Assembly (NCBI GenBank): GCA_021613375.1
Contig: CM038703.1
Location: 18,908,694-18,972,693, forward strand
Length of the DNA stretch: 64,000 nucleotides
DNA from: Megaleporinus macrocephalus
Lineage: Eukaryota > Chordata > Actinopteri > Characiformes > Anostomidae
Direction of reading: 5' to 3'
Under the pieces are notes generated by a model, which ran no database searches, was not told where the DNA came from, and saw nothing but the letters and a program-made list of their open reading frames with translations. Position numbers and translations under genes: made by a program. This document shows positions 1-13,190 of this stretch, piece by piece; position 1 is the stretch's first letter, and each line of letters starts with the position of its first letter.

Positions 1-1560
1 AAACAAGCATTTCTCTAATTGCATTTCTCTAAAAGTAATACAAACACCCAATTTTCTTTTTGTGTTAACTGTCTTCTGGTGTTAATCCAACTGCATGTAT
101 GTATAAGAGATTTAGGGATTCAAGTGTTCAGGAACGTTTTTGTACTCTTTACATTTCACAACTGGTTATTCTATAGAGAAGTGTAGCTGTTGTAAATTGG
201 GCATAGACAGAGACCGAGAGAGGGAGTCTCATTTAGGTTAGAGTATGAAAAGAAGGCAATTTTGTAATCTGCTATAGCAGTCTTGCTTCTCCGTCTTATT
301 CAATGCTGAAAGAAACACGCTCCCACAATGTGTAAGCAGAATCCTGTCTGAGGTGGTATCACGCTCATGTTCAATATGTAAGCCAACAACGGCGCTAATA
401 TCTGTCTAATAAACTGATCCTGTGATAAATAGCCTATATGAATTCCATTACAGCACAAGAGGAATGGGCCGAATATCAGGCTGGATCTTTCCTTATTGAG
501 ATTGAAGAAGGGTAATAATCTTGCCTGGGACGATTCCTCTCATTATTCCATTCAGTTAAAACGGTGAGCCGGATATGTGCACTGTCAGGTATTAAACATG
601 ACCTGCAATTTCGGGAGGCACAGACGTGGGACTGCAAAGAATAATGGAATGAATGGATAAGATTTTTATTGCCGACAGCTCAAAATAAGCTGTTATGGAT
701 ATGTTTGAAAAGCAATTTGCCTTCATCATAGGAATCCCCCACCATAATCACATTCAGACAGGAAGAGAAAGTGATAGGCTGGATTAGTCACACTTCTGTC
801 AGTTAAAGACTTGATTACTTGATTGATTTGGCCTATAAACCCCAATCATGTATTTCATTCTCTGATAAAGGTGAGAAAAGACAAAGCGACAGCACCCTAC
901 AATTACCATTATCGCACTGCTGTTGCCATGCCAGCCAACCATAAGAACAGGCTGGCAGCCTTTTACAGTAAATGTGCAAATGCCTGTGCATGGCATGGCT
1001 GAAGTGCATAATTACTCCAGTCATCTTTTGTGTTTTGTGCACCTTTAATAAGAAAAAAGGCTGTTTCTATTACTGCCCTGTGAATATTAAGCCTTGGCTG
1101 AACTCATCATCTACTGTCAGTCAAGTTCCTGACTTTCGTTCAGGGGAGTCATACAGAAATGGGCTAGAGCAGTGTTAAGTGGGGATTTAAAAGCAGCTCT
1201 TCTCTTTCCTTAAGCTAGACTAGTCTGATGTGCAGAAAGCCCATGGGTGTAACAGATTCCCAGACTAACACAACAATTTAGTCTAATCACCAATCTCAAA
1301 AATAGCATACCTGTTATTGCTATGAAGTAATAACATGAACTGCAATTTGTGCAAATAAAAGACACCAGACACTCTGCTCTTCGTTCACAAAGTGCCTGAC
1401 CCAGGACGTTTTTGCTAAACATTTTTTTCCCCATGGTTTCATAGGAACTGGCGTTATTGGTCAGTGCACAGGCATATGTGACTATTAATTATTTATATCA
1501 GAATAAACATAAATACACTAATGTCAGCTAAGCATTTCGACTTTCTTCATTTTATTATAA
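1..1560. other. Gene-free region, CNE-like in its middle part
   Basis: No coding sequence was found. About 590-1180 is low in repeats and rich in homeodomain-type words. It includes a run of TGATT repeats at 811-829 holding TGATTGAT (820-827), a PBX/HOX-type site, and several TAATTA/ATTA cores. That texture resembles vertebrate conserved non-coding elements, but conservation cannot be seen from one sequence. The short open frames on both strands overlap each other and show no domain. The first 590 bases and the last 300 are ordinary AT-rich DNA. Confidence 0.35.
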
Positions 1561-4560
1561 TAAAACCAATAATAAACCAGTGCTGCCATTCCTAGGCATC
1601 TATCAACGTTGCCTTGATCTATGTAAATGAAGACACAACACAGACGGCAAGGTCACATCGACCTCAGCCTGGAGTAGGAAAAACAGAGCTCGAGACCTGC
1701 TGCTTTCTTTTTAAAAAAGCAGTCCACTCTTTCTGCTTGTGACAAGACAGCGTTGGCAGACAGCTTGAAGAAACCTTTGAGGGGTCATACCTCTCGGCTC
1801 TCCTTCACAAGAAGGTGTCCATTTGAATATGATCAGAGGGGCGTTCGAAACTCCTGCTGGAAATAAGAGTGCCTCGGTGTCAGGCCGGGCGGAAGAAGCC
1901 ACCTGTGTGACGGATGATCCGAGCTGTCACCTCCGCATGACTGACATTAAGGGCCAGCGGGCTGCCAGGCACACAGCTGCCAAGTCCAGGCCCAGGGTTT
2001 ATCGAGCTAGCGCTGTGTCCTCAGAGAAGGCATTAAGGGAGCACTTGTGCTGTTTGACAATCACATGGCAATGGGAGGACAAGAGGTGAGCAGGGTGGAC
2101 CCTGACTGGGTGACAAGTACGCTAATAAACTAAGGAATGCATCAACCTTATCAAGAGGAGGCAAGCCATTCGCGAGCCGCATGTTCGCAATCACCACAAA
2201 TGTGCGAAGGGGTTCATTTATCATGGGCGGAATGAGAATGCAATGTTTACCCGAGGGATGATCGCAACACAACAATGGCAGTATCACTCAAGGGGCTTCT
2301 GCAAGGTCATGGCAAAATACTGAGGAGACTGCTATGGGTCATAAACTAAAACCTCTCTGCTTGATAACCTGTAATACAACGTTCATGAATGTATACAGAG
2401 GATGCCGAGAGGTACTACTGGATCAAGTGCGTCAGGGTGCGTTTAATACAGGCCCAGCACTGGACAGCAGAAATCCCACCATTTAAATAAATTAATCCAA
2501 ATCTTTCAATGCAAGCCACGCATTATGTGTATTTAATTTTCTCCGGGCATTGCAAGGTAAAATTGGAATCAGCCTCAGGTCAGTTCCATATTCCGACGGT
2601 CAATTCCTTCATCAGCAGCTTATCCATGCTGCCCATTATTTTGGCTCCAGCTCTACGGCGTGTAAGTGTCTGGTTAGTGCTATGTCAGCCCCTGCTGGCT
2701 TTCTGTCAGAGCACACCGAAGCTCTTAATTGAATACTGTATTACCACTGTTCTCCCCGTGGAGTGCCCCCCACGACACCAGAGTTAGAAGGAGGCAGACT
2801 GCATGACCCTTCTCTCCAGCCTCATTAATTACTACATCAGATCCCTGCCTTTCATTCCCGCACTGAAGAGTTCTCTTGGCAGCTTGTGGAAAAACTGCAG
2901 AGAGAGAAACATCATAGAGAACACAGCTTAATCCCCGAGAGAGCTTTTTCCCACACTTGCCCAAAGACAGGCAAAGCAATGATATGAACATATCGGAAGA
3001 AGACAAGGAATAGTGTTGATTTAAGCCATTTCCTGACAGCTTTTTCCTCTTTGCTTTTTCTCCACCCGGCTACGTTCTTTCCCTGACGTCTTTCCCACGC
3101 AAAAAGCAAGATGAGCTCACAGGAAGACGCTGTTGGACAGAGAGCTTGGCTGGAGCAAGGCGACCCTGTTCACCTCAAACGTCTCGAACATACATGTGCG
3201 AGGACAGACGACCTCATCATGCACATCCTGCCCGTTTCAAGGCCACCTACTGATCAGTACTGTGCAGATTTAGGCAAGACGGTACTGCACTAATACAAAT
3301 CATAAAAGCTTGCCGATCACTCAAGGGGGAAATTGCGCAGCAAACCTAATGGATTTTTATTCTTGGAATGGCACTGCCTGACATGCTGTCGCTGATGAGA
3401 AATAAGAATGACATACAATGGCCAGATGGACAGAACTTGATTGCCTGTGCTGATGAGAGGCTTCCTTCATTATAAACTGCCCCCATATTCCACCTTAACA
3501 AGACAATTATAAGTACAGAAACCTTCTTGCCCTTCTATATATTTTATTTGTACCTGGATTTGTTTTTCTTGCTCTTCATGCAGACATCTCTTAATTTAAT
3601 TAGCTTTGACTCAGCTGAGAGACATATGTTCATCTATTTGAGCGTGGCAGGGCTTCAGATATACGTGCCAGGGGAACAGACTGCACATTTGAATATGTGC
3701 TGCCACTCTCAGTGTTGAGAGAAGCCCCCCACAGGAGTGAGGAGGTGAGCAAAGAACCAAAAGATCAGCCTGTTGAGCATGGCGAGACTCTAATGAGCGC
3801 CACGGTAGCGCTATGAAAAAAAAAAAGCATAGCTTTGGTGCATCTGATAACCCATGAAGATACCTCCTCACCATGCCATGAAGAGAAAAAACAGTTCATT
3901 CATCAAAGAGCTTTCAGAAACAGCCATAAACAGCCTAAGATGGCATTCTGATCTCGGTACCGTGGTTAGCTGCTGCATGCCCATGGCGCACAGCAAGATC
4001 TGAAGGCTTGCGCTAAGGGGGCCGTTGTCCAAAGTCCAGCGCAGCACAGAGTGCTCTCACAGTCTGTTTAAATTAAGCAGAAGCTACATGAGTGGAGTTC
4101 CTCTCCTCCAAGCAGCCCTTCTCCACACTGAGAAATCCTTTATTCTAATCGGCAGCAGCTGCAGCCACCTGATGTGAGGTCTCGGTGCACTTCTCACCGA
4201 GTCTTCAGCGCTCCCCAATCTGACAAGCCCAGGTGAAAGCTGACAAAAGTTGTGTGACTGTTTCCCCAACATCAAAAGTGTGGAAATGTGCCAGTGGAAG
4301 TGCTGGAAGGCTGTGAGAGACAGCCAGTGAAACAAACACCAGGCACTGCTCTTATCCCAAAAATAGAGCTGCCACTCGCTGACACCACAGATACCTCTAA
4401 TGAGGGTTAGCTCATGAATATTTAATACTTTCGGCTCTTTTTTGTCAATTTGAGCTCAAAAGGGCTCTCACAAGTAACAATAGAAACGGGGAGGTTTTTA
4501 AAAGAGACCCCTTTTCAGGGAAAAGGGACCCCTGTCCTTTCAGTCTATTAAAGAGGTAAC
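1561..4560. other. Gene-free, moderately GC-rich CNE-like block
   Basis: No gene was recognised. The stretch is free of obvious transposon sequence and richer in G+C than its flanks, notably 1800-2340 and 2800-3300. Scattered GGAATG, ATTA and GATA-type words are present. A short hairpin (CCCTTTTC / GAAAAGGG, 4510-4527) and a small A-rich hairpin loop around 3810-3833 are visible but unremarkable. The overlapping frames on both strands have no recognisable domain and are taken as chance. An enhancer cluster is an inference from texture only. Confidence 0.3.
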
Positions 4561-5930
4561 AACTGGCTCACCTAGTGCCCACTAAATCATCCGCTCACAG
4601 ATGCCAGCTGTTTTCTATATCTGACGGCTTATAAAGGAAAATCTTCTAATGATAAATAATAATCTTCTAACAACAAATCTGATGTGATTCCAGAAACATA
4701 TAGATGGCTCATCATTCACTACATGGCAACCCTTCGCATATGTTAACTTTTAGCATGGATAGTTTACATGCTTAAAGTATAAATGCTACTCTTCAGGTTC
4801 TGCCCTCAGTTCTGTCACCTGTAGCACCATATTGACAAGTCATTGGTGAAAACACATTCAAAGGCAAAGAACCTAGACTGGATTCTTTCTATGCCCTCAC
4901 CAATTAACCCAGAAGCAATGCTGCTGCAATTAAATGTTTGTTCTTTAAAAACAAAACAGTACTGTCAAAGATCATTGCAATAACACTATGAAATTGTTCT
5001 GTGAACAAAAAAACAAATGTTGGTACAGTATCAGACATGATTTATCTCAAAGGGAAAAACATGTTGTGGTGTTAACTTGTTAATAACACACTGAAGCAAC
5101 AAATTACTTAAGATTACCATTTCATTTTTTGCATTTTTCTTTCAAGTTATCTGTAGTTCCACCCTGAATCACAGCTTCACACATGATGTATGTTACTACT
5201 GACTCTGTGACTGTATCCCTCTCATTCAAATATGTAATAACCATTTTGTGTAATACCTGCCTATCACTAGCACTATAAACCATTCTGACCCAATATGTTT
5301 CTCTAGAATAGAGCACTTCACATCAAACTACACTAAATTACCTTGTTTACATCCTAAACCTTTAACTATGTAGTCATTCAGAAAAATAACAGTGGAATGG
5401 ACCATAACGTAACACAAAAACAACTCAGCACAATGTCCTCCAACAGCTCTCAATTAACACAGACGTAGATGAAATTTGAACACATCTTTTTGATTTTATA
5501 CAGCAGCACTGAGTTTTGATCTCAGACTGTTCAGATAATCACTGTCTGCACACACTGCATAATCAGCAGTTATGTTGACTTACTAATTACTCAGTGAATT
5601 TCAATCAAGATCACAAAAGGGAAAAAAGCACATTAAAGGGGACAAGAACTCCAATCTATCTGCTCTGTAATATTTTCAAGCCCATTGTTCATTTGTAATT
5701 GATGTTGAAACCCAGGGGAACAGCAAGCATTTTTTCCCTCCACATTTTTTTTAATACAGTGAAAACAGTGAAGAAAGACAGAATGCTGTTTCATTCATTT
5801 TATTGTTTGAAATCATGGGCAAATAATTGTAAAGGCCAAGCACAAGAGGGGTTAGCCTTTTTGTGCATCTAATGAATAATCTTTTTTTAAAGCATTAACA
5901 ACATCATTTGAGCTGCTCCACATATTAGGA
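4561..5930. other. AT-rich intergenic sequence, nothing recognised
   Basis: Low-GC sequence with many A and T runs. I see no gene, RNA gene, long inverted repeat or transposon end. Confidence 0.6.
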
Positions 5931-6972
5931 ATACCTCCTGTAGCCTTGATGATTTAGTGAGTGGCGAGCCATGGCTGTACAAGAGCACAGATGCTGCAGG
6001 ATCTTCAGGCACGGGCCACCTGATGCTACTCTAATTGTACCTCCACCGGCGGAGGTGCCAAGGCCCTGATCTCAGCTCGGCAGGTAGGTGTGCTTGTGTG
6101 CATGTGAGCTGCTTCAATTCCAGTGCCTGCCCAGTGGAAGGACACGGCAGAACGAATCACGGGATTGATGCTGGGGCTTGTGCTATGGGAAAAGTAATTT
6201 CTGTTGGTGCTAAGATGATGAAAAGTCCAAAAAAGAGTTTATAACAGGAAGTTTGCGCGTGACACATCATCGATTCCATGATTCAGTGCGCAGAATTACT
6301 CCAGCGCAGCTCGGTAAGCTTTACAAATGACAGGGACTCCTGGGATACATATAACCCACAACAAAGACCAAGGGGAGAGGGGAAAGGGCCTGGCTGTAGA
6401 GAAAGGAATGGATCATTTTGTCATCCTATTGGCCCATAAGCTTGAAGCAGGTTTCGTAATTGAGGAGTTAACTAGTGCTACAGACACTGTTTTTCACTGC
6501 ACTTGCTTGCAGCACTCATGGGCGTGAGGGATAGGGGGAAACTGCTGAAGCCAGGCTTTGCTGGACTCGCACTTGAGTCCCGGAAGCACTTAGAAACAAA
6601 GTTGCATTTACGGCCCGTGCGAGTATTGTGCAGAATGGCTTTGTTCGCCACCGCACTCGCAGCAGATGTTGCCGTGATGTCGGTCTAGATGGCAGAGGCT
6701 CGATCACTTTGCTGCCACTGGCTGACACTCTCAGGTTTGTCGGTTTGTCACACGGGATGCTCGTTTGGGTGACTGGTGGTTTGTACCCGCGTCCTCTGAG
6801 AGTCATTACAGCAGCTAACCGTATGCTAATTGTAAAGCACACTCGCCGTGTTAATCATTAAACAGTTAAGCTGACGCTTGGCATGGCGTGGGAGCAGGTG
6901 TTGCAACGGGGAAGGATTACCTGCTCCCTTTGCTCAAGCAAGACTCCACCACACTGAAGAAATGAGCAGTGG

Positions 6973-6998
6973 GAGAGAGAGAGAGAGAGAAAGAGAGA
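6973..6998. repeat. (GA)n microsatellite
   Basis: Nearly pure GA dinucleotide run with one interruption. A second, shorter GA tract lies at 7242-7255. Confidence 0.9.
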
Positions 6999-7158
6999 TA
7001 AAGAGCAATACTGCTCTTTGTAACCATTATATTTTTGCACTGCCCATGACTGACAAGAGTATGGGACAATGCAGGCAGATCATAAACTGAATTCAGCAGA
7101 GATGCAGGCCAGTAACAGAGCCATCTCTCTACAGGCCAGGTTAATGGGCCACTCATTA

Positions 7159-7188
7159 ATATGCATGGAGGGGGAAATCCATGCATAT
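7159..7188. promoter_or_regulatory. Inverted pair of octamer-like (POU) sites
   Basis: Two perfect 11-bp arms, ATATGCATGGA (7159-7169) and TCCATGCATAT (7178-7188), flank an 8-bp G-rich spacer. Each arm contains ATGCATAT, which resembles POU-domain binding sequences, and the left arm follows an ATTAAT homeodomain core. The arrangement would suit dimeric POU or POU/homeodomain binding. Function is inferred; the palindrome itself is seen directly. Confidence 0.35.
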
Positions 7189-8600
7189 GTTGGACCTCTC
7201 TGAACTCTCTCTCGAGACATGCAGATGGAGAACAAGAGGGAAAGAGAGAGAGAGATTTTAAAAGAATAACAGATGCTGGTTTTGTTCAGCACCAAGCAAC
7301 ACCTGTAATCACAAACCTACAGTTGCTGGTTATTCCTACTGTAACCATCAAGTGAAGAATGCTTCCTTCCACATTTATGAAGGAGTGCACATTACAGTGT
7401 TGGAGAACTAAAGAGGTAAATAAAAAAAATGGTAGCCAGGGGCTTAATGCATGGACTACTGAGATACATACATGAAGGATTGTATCCTATTTTCCATAAG
7501 CGTATTCAATAGCTCTCCCTCCCACACTCCCTGCATAAATACATGCATTTTTACTTTGCTGCTGCAATACGACTGTGAGTGGCTCAATAATGTCCTGGTG
7601 AAGGTGGAGAACACTCAGGCCTATCCCTTCATATCGGCCCTAGCACTCTGTCACACCTTGTTAGGCTGTCGTGACATGAGAAATCTGCTGGGATTCCAGG
7701 GAAATATAACAAATCTTTCAGCGGGGCCAGGGAGATGCTATACTGGCTTTGGCCGAGGTGCCCACCCCTCCCTTGTTCCCTCCACCTTGAATCTGGCCGT
7801 TGCGCCCCCCACCTCTGCTGCAGTTTCATCTCTAGAGAAAGGCTCCAAAAAGAAACACAAGCAAGGTAAATCCATTTGATGGAATTGGTAATTGTGTGGC
7901 GCAGGTCGCTGTGCTGCTAAGAGGCAGAATGGATGGGCACCGTCAGCTTCTCTCTGTCATGCTGTCAGTTGCACAAAGCCCCAGGGGAACGGGCCTCCTG
8001 CCGCCTCATTTCCATAGCGCAACTCCGCCAGCCAATCAGGCAGGTAGGGCTGCGAGTGGTGAAAAAAAAGGTGTGTGGGGAGGGTGGCAGGTAGGTATGT
8101 GCACCAAAGCCAGCCAACGCTCCCAGGTGGAATTAGGCAAGCAGAGCAAGGCTTGCCCAAGCTAAGTGAAAAACCTGTTACAGAGCCGCAGCTCCACGGC
8201 TGGCTATGGATTTCTAAATTATCCCTGCCTGTGAGCATCAACCGCATGGAGAAAAAGGAAATGTCATAAGCCCCCCTTCTCTACCTTTAAAAAATAAAGA
8301 AATAATGAAAAAACGCAGCACCCAATACCGGGTCTGTATTGAAAACTGTGTGAGCAATGCAAAGCCGAGAGCAGAGCTGACAGATCCGTGATACAAAAAA
8401 CACCTCTTTTGCAGCACTGCGAGAGCCAGAAGCTATGGAACATGAGGAGTCCATTTAGCCAGCGAAAAGGCAACCAAAGAGGAGGCATAATCGTTAAAAT
8501 GCTCAATAAATGAAGCCGTACAGTCCTAACTGCCTGCTCCCTGTGCTTTTTTTGCATTGTGTACCCTGTAGACAGCAAGCCCAAATGAGTCAGTCCCTGC

Positions 8601-10027
8601 CCAGCTGCCCAAAATAACTTTTGCTGGACAAAAGGAAGGTGAAGTCCTTTGAATAACAGCTTCAGGCTCTAGATGGTTCCACCCCTACAGACTAGTGTCT
8701 GGACTCAGTCCTTCTATTTTAATACCTTGCCAAAATCAGCCAAAACCAATCAGGATCTTTTGTATTAGGGCTCCTTGGGTGATTGGCAGGTACATTTCCA
8801 GCTGTTATACTCTGCAAACATCCAGGATACGTTTTCAAAGCCACTGAACCAATTCCCTGGTCGTCTTGTGCAAACCTTGTGCCCTTTCTTGATGCAATTT
8901 AATCTCAATGTTAAAAATGGATTGCTGCCAGGGAAATCAAACAGCCTGCTTGAAACATTCATAGCAGAAAACAGTCCCTGTTTGAACTGCCTACTCAACC
9001 TTACAGCATACCTTCAGCGGATCATGACTTACTAGAAAAATATTTCATTTGCCAGAAACCTATTATGTGACATAGCACTTATTTCTGATGAATCTACATT
9101 TTGATATACCAAAGAAAAATCCAATAACACTCAGTAAAATAGCTACTTGAGAATATTGGTGATATGGTCCACAACATCTTACTGTAATTATTGCATTTGT
9201 TTTCAGTGCAACATAAAAGCACTGTCTGATTTGCTGGATTCTGTGATAGATTTATGTTGTCTGAAAAGGATGTGTCTCACCACAAGGCAAGTGATCATTA
9301 ATCATCCACTATTCCACCCTAATGGCTTAAGTGGGGGCACAGTATGGGTCAGGATCCAAATAAGCAGTCACAGTCAGCACAGAATGAGAACAGCTTAAGA
9401 GGAGTCGGGATTGGACCCTAGGTGATTAATAACGAAATACAATTGGATCAGGACCTGGGGAACAAGCCATTCGTTCCCTCCAATTGGAACAATTTCTGGC
9501 TTCTCTGAGTGTAAAGGCCATGTTTCAGGAAACCGAAGACACATTTAACACCCCAACAACACCTAAATTTAGAGCAACCAATCTTACTCAGGAAAATTAA
9601 TGTAAAAAGTAGAATGCATATTCAGTGTACTTCAGTTGCTTTGAATTTCATATGTAACTGACTAAATTAATATGGACATTTTAGACATATAAGCTAATAA
9701 ATGTTACAATATGTCTCTAAAAACAGCTGTGAAAAAAGCTTCATTAAGCACACTACATACTGTATGATTCAGAACAGGTCAGGCTTACCTGAAGTAGCAT
9801 ACACCCAACAGGCAGCAGAACAACATGCAGGGAAAAGAAGAAACAGAAAAAGACAGGTTAAAATAAAGACATATTACAATTAGCTAAGGGCGAGTTAATA
9901 CACACGCGTAGCTGGGCTCAAGCTCAGGGGACCTGATTAATTCAGGGCCTCTGGTTGACTTTTTTCATAAACAAGATTCATTCTTCACCCACTGACACAC
10001 ATAACTCATTGATTATATTTTTACATA
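8601..10027. other. Intergenic sequence, nothing recognised
   Basis: Ordinary AT-rich sequence with short chance open frames on both strands. No repeat boundary, RNA gene or coding similarity was recognised. Confidence 0.5.
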
Positions 10028-10477
10028 CAGAACTGTGCAGAAGTTTGACAGACTGGAGAAATTTGGATTTTAAAAGCTATTTATCTGGCCAGTGCGTGGT
10101 TATTTGATTAGAAAAACACAGTAGCAAATAAACACTGACAACACTGATACAATAAGTAGTTTGTCATTGTTTTTGTTTGCCCACTTCTAATCCTCTCCAG
10201 TAGTTGTTACTTAATACCTAGTTCGGCTAATTAATATTTCATTATGTTAAATCATGTGTGCCTGTGTGTGTTAAAGGAATCCAAGAGAACCATCAGGAAC
10301 CAAACCAGTTCTTTTAGGAAGCTGATTTCAACTATAATTCCTGTTGTTTTTTTACTGTACTTCTGTCTATTTGTGTTTATCTAAATGACATATAGTGAGT
10401 TTTTACAAAATCCGATTATGGTTTTAAATTAAGTAAATTAAGTCTGCTTAGGTGTGTAAGACTTTTGCACAGTCCTG
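10028..10477. mobile_element. MITE with Tc1-type terminal inverted repeats
   Basis: The left end reads CAGAACTGTGCAGAAGT and the right end is its near inverse (ACTTTTGCACAGTCCTG), giving imperfect terminal inverted repeats of about 20 bp around a 450-bp AT-rich, non-coding interior. The left end is preceded by TA, the target of Tc1/mariner elements; the right TA appears decayed. The terminal words resemble a fish Tc1-related family whose ends carry a 'TGTGCAAAAGTCTTA' core. A related solo end occurs at about 44165. This is a non-autonomous element with no transposase. Confidence 0.65.
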
Positions 10478-11780
10478 TGTGTTTTTAATATCCTTGATAG
10501 TTGTTTGGGTGGGTTGATCAAAAACAGCCCTGATGCATTCTGTTTCAGATGCATTTTATTTGAAAGTTACAGCCAGCTGTCCAGCAAAATGTTCGAGAGT
10601 GGAGTTTGAAAAGAAGAAGAACTACTAGTTTGCTCCTCTAGCCAAGACGCTATACTAGCATCAGACTGACAGCTATCTTCCTCTATTGCTGATATGGACT
10701 GAGAGTGACATTCAGGCATTATTCAAGACTTTTTAAATAAGAAAGACAGAATAGTAGCTACTCTACAGTGTTTAAATCCGAAAACTATATCACTTTATCT
10801 TGTGTATTATAACATGTTCTGATTGTTTTGGAGATATTAAAGGGTTTTAATAAACAAACTCTTCCCCAAACCATTACAGCAGAGCTGCTATAGCTAATTA
10901 TAGCAATTTAGCTTACTGTACACATAGCATTGGAAAAGGGTTTGAAATATTAATAGAGGATTTATCATGTTTGGTATCTGTTCTTCACAAACCCTCTGTT
11001 GTTACGATTTCCCAAAAGCACTATTGAACAACTACCATAGCTAAAAGACAGATTGAATGTCATTTCAAACACTTTCTCTTTATTGTTATCATGGTGGTTG
11101 CTCAATAGCACCTTCGGAGAATGCATATTAGCACTTCAGAATGGGCATGTACATTTCAATGGGCATGAACAACCACTATGGCTTTTTGTGGCCCGCTTCT
11201 GGATTTAAGTCAAAGATGATGATGAGTGGAGTAAAGAGACTCAGCATGTCGTTGGTTGTGTAAGCAGTTAAATTAACAATAAAGACTTTTGGATGCTGTG
11301 TGTCACCAGGTATGGGGTAACGTTAGTCACTGGTTCTGCTTACAGAGGAAATCTGTTTGTGATGGGTTATTTTATACTCGTGTTTTTAACGAGATTTTAA
11401 CAAGAGCCACAGGGCCCACAACCTTCGAAGCAACAGTTCCCACAAGCAGGTGAATTTCATGTTTCTGTATGAAGCCGAAAATGTTGATCACAAGCTCTGA
11501 CATGACAGAATTCTCTCAAGAACCCTTCATAACACACGGTGAACAAAGACATTAAAAGGCCTTGCATGGACAGTTAGCCTTTATGTTTGAGCGAGGCTGA
11601 TAGGCAATCAATTGTAAAAGTGAGATCTGAAAGATCAGCTGCTCACATCTGCGTGCTTCAGCTGATAACGCAATACAATGGAATATGTTTAGAAGGCGGA
11701 CAGATGAGCTAGAAAACAATGTAATGAACTTAGTGTGAACTCCCTCTGGCCTGCCTGTCAGCGCACCCACAGCCCCCTCA
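10478..11780. other. Intergenic sequence with one imperfect foldback
   Basis: No gene was seen. The one structure is an imperfect foldback, with arms at 11019-11040 and 11088-11111, listed separately. A third related segment, on the same strand as the left arm, occurs near 11166-11180. The rest is ordinary AT-rich DNA. Confidence 0.5.
11019..11111. repeat. Imperfect foldback, about 22-bp arms
   Basis: GCACTATTGAACAACTACCAT on the left is the inverse of the segment at 11088-11111, with about three mismatches, around a 47-bp loop. It may be a short MITE or the inverted core of one. No target duplication was found. Confidence 0.5.
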
Positions 11781-13190
11781 CAAATATGTGCTCACGCACA
11801 CATATATGCATGCTGTGGTCCAAAGCCACACACGCTGTGCTGCTCCACATCTAAACTGGAGAAGCAAGTGCACCCCCGTATGTGCACAGCTGTCTGTGTG
11901 TATGTTCCACAACTTCGCCCGACTCCACAGGAGGAATAAAAACAGCGCTTTTTGATTCCACTGAACACGGAGCATCTAGAAAAACGAGAACAGTTTATCC
12001 ACGGCCCAGCCAGCCAGTGACATCGCTCGGCAGAACATCCTGCAGCGAAGCTGGATGTATCACCGGCACGTCTATGACAAAACTGTGAGCACTTCATAGA
12101 GCCGGTTCATCACATGGCGTCTTTTTATATCCCACTTTGTTATTTGGCTGACGTGCGGTCCGTAAAACACAGTGGGTGTATTGATTCTTTCTTTCAATGC
12201 AATCCCCAGGCTTTGGCTTCTCAAGCAAGGCAAATATTTTGGGCTGATCTTGCCAAGTCTGATCTCGGCTTTTTCCTCGCTCAACACCAACAATATGAAA
12301 TGAAAATCAAACGCTCAGTCGTTCCAGTCTTGTTCTGGGTTTCCGCTGACCCTGTTGCTGTCCTCTGTAGAGATCACTTTGGAAAATATTGGAGGACGGA
12401 CTTTATGTAAGTCTGCTGTTGATGCGGAATCAGGAAAGTCAGAGGTCAGAGGAATGCTGGGAATACTATTATGATCTGTTTGTTCCTCTAGCCAGCCTTC
12501 AAATGAGAGAACACTCCTGCTAAATCTTGCTCTCAGATAAAGTCTTTGACAACATAGCATTTTTTGGAGAAAACTGCACGCCGATGACTGAGCATGCCCA
12601 CATTTTCTGGAAGACGCTATAAATGTAATACTGTAAGGTGAGGATTTTTATTGAACACGCCATACCAGCTAGTAATATCATGCCAGAAACAAACCATATA
12701 ACCCCGTTAAAGGGCTACATTATTTACAGTACAGTAATAAACTTGTCAGGGCAGCTAACGCAATGTTATCGTGGATTTGTGGTCTAAGAGGGTAATCTAA
12801 GGAAACACACTCAGAGACAGCGCTCCCTAAAGAAAGCTTGGAACGTGTGGCAGATGGTGGGGAATGTCCCCTCTTATCAGGTGGCGTCTGGGACAAGGTC
12901 GCAGACTATGGTGCCAGATCGATTAAGAGACGGTGGTGTAACTGCCCGCCCAGACATATACTGCAGACCGTACGGAGAGTCTTCAGGGATTCCAGTGTCC
13001 CAGAGTTCCATCTGACAAGAAGCTGGTCCATCTGCCCTATATCCACTGGGGATTCTCATCCTCACCCCATTATCAGCACACTTACCAGCACACTATTATC
13101 CCTGATATCACTTTTCAGTCTATTTCCATTCTTCACATCCACATTCAGACAAACAAAAATCACTGAGTAAGGGACAGCTGACCCATCAAA
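11781..13190. other. CNE-like block, no gene
   Basis: GC-richer unique sequence, particularly 11990-12320 and 12780-13060, without transposon similarity. Overlapping open frames occur on both strands with no recognisable domain. The appearance fits conserved non-coding DNA, but this needs an alignment to confirm. Confidence 0.3.

Larger units (their letters stand above)
5931..8600. other. CNE-like block with GA tracts and paired POU-type sites
   Basis: No gene was recognised. The block is GC-richer and mostly unique. It holds two (GA)n tracts (6973-6998 and 7242-7255), an inverted pair of ATGCATAT sites between them (7159-7188) and a CCAATCAG box near 8033. The 135-codon frame at 7472-7879 has no recognisable domain and is within chance length. 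The serine/leucine-rich frames over 6858-7295 are by-products of the GA tracts. Regulatory function is inferred from motif density. Confidence 0.35.

Noticed and set aside
3807..3833. Terminator-like hairpin with A run
   Set aside because: Bacterial-type terminators are irrelevant in this vertebrate context; the stem is only about 6 bp.
6858..7295. Ser/Leu-rich frames
   Set aside because: By-products of the GA dinucleotide tracts read on the minus strand.
7472..7879. 135-codon plus-strand open frame
   Set aside because: No recognisable domain, starts in AT-rich DNA, and its length is compatible with chance across six frames.
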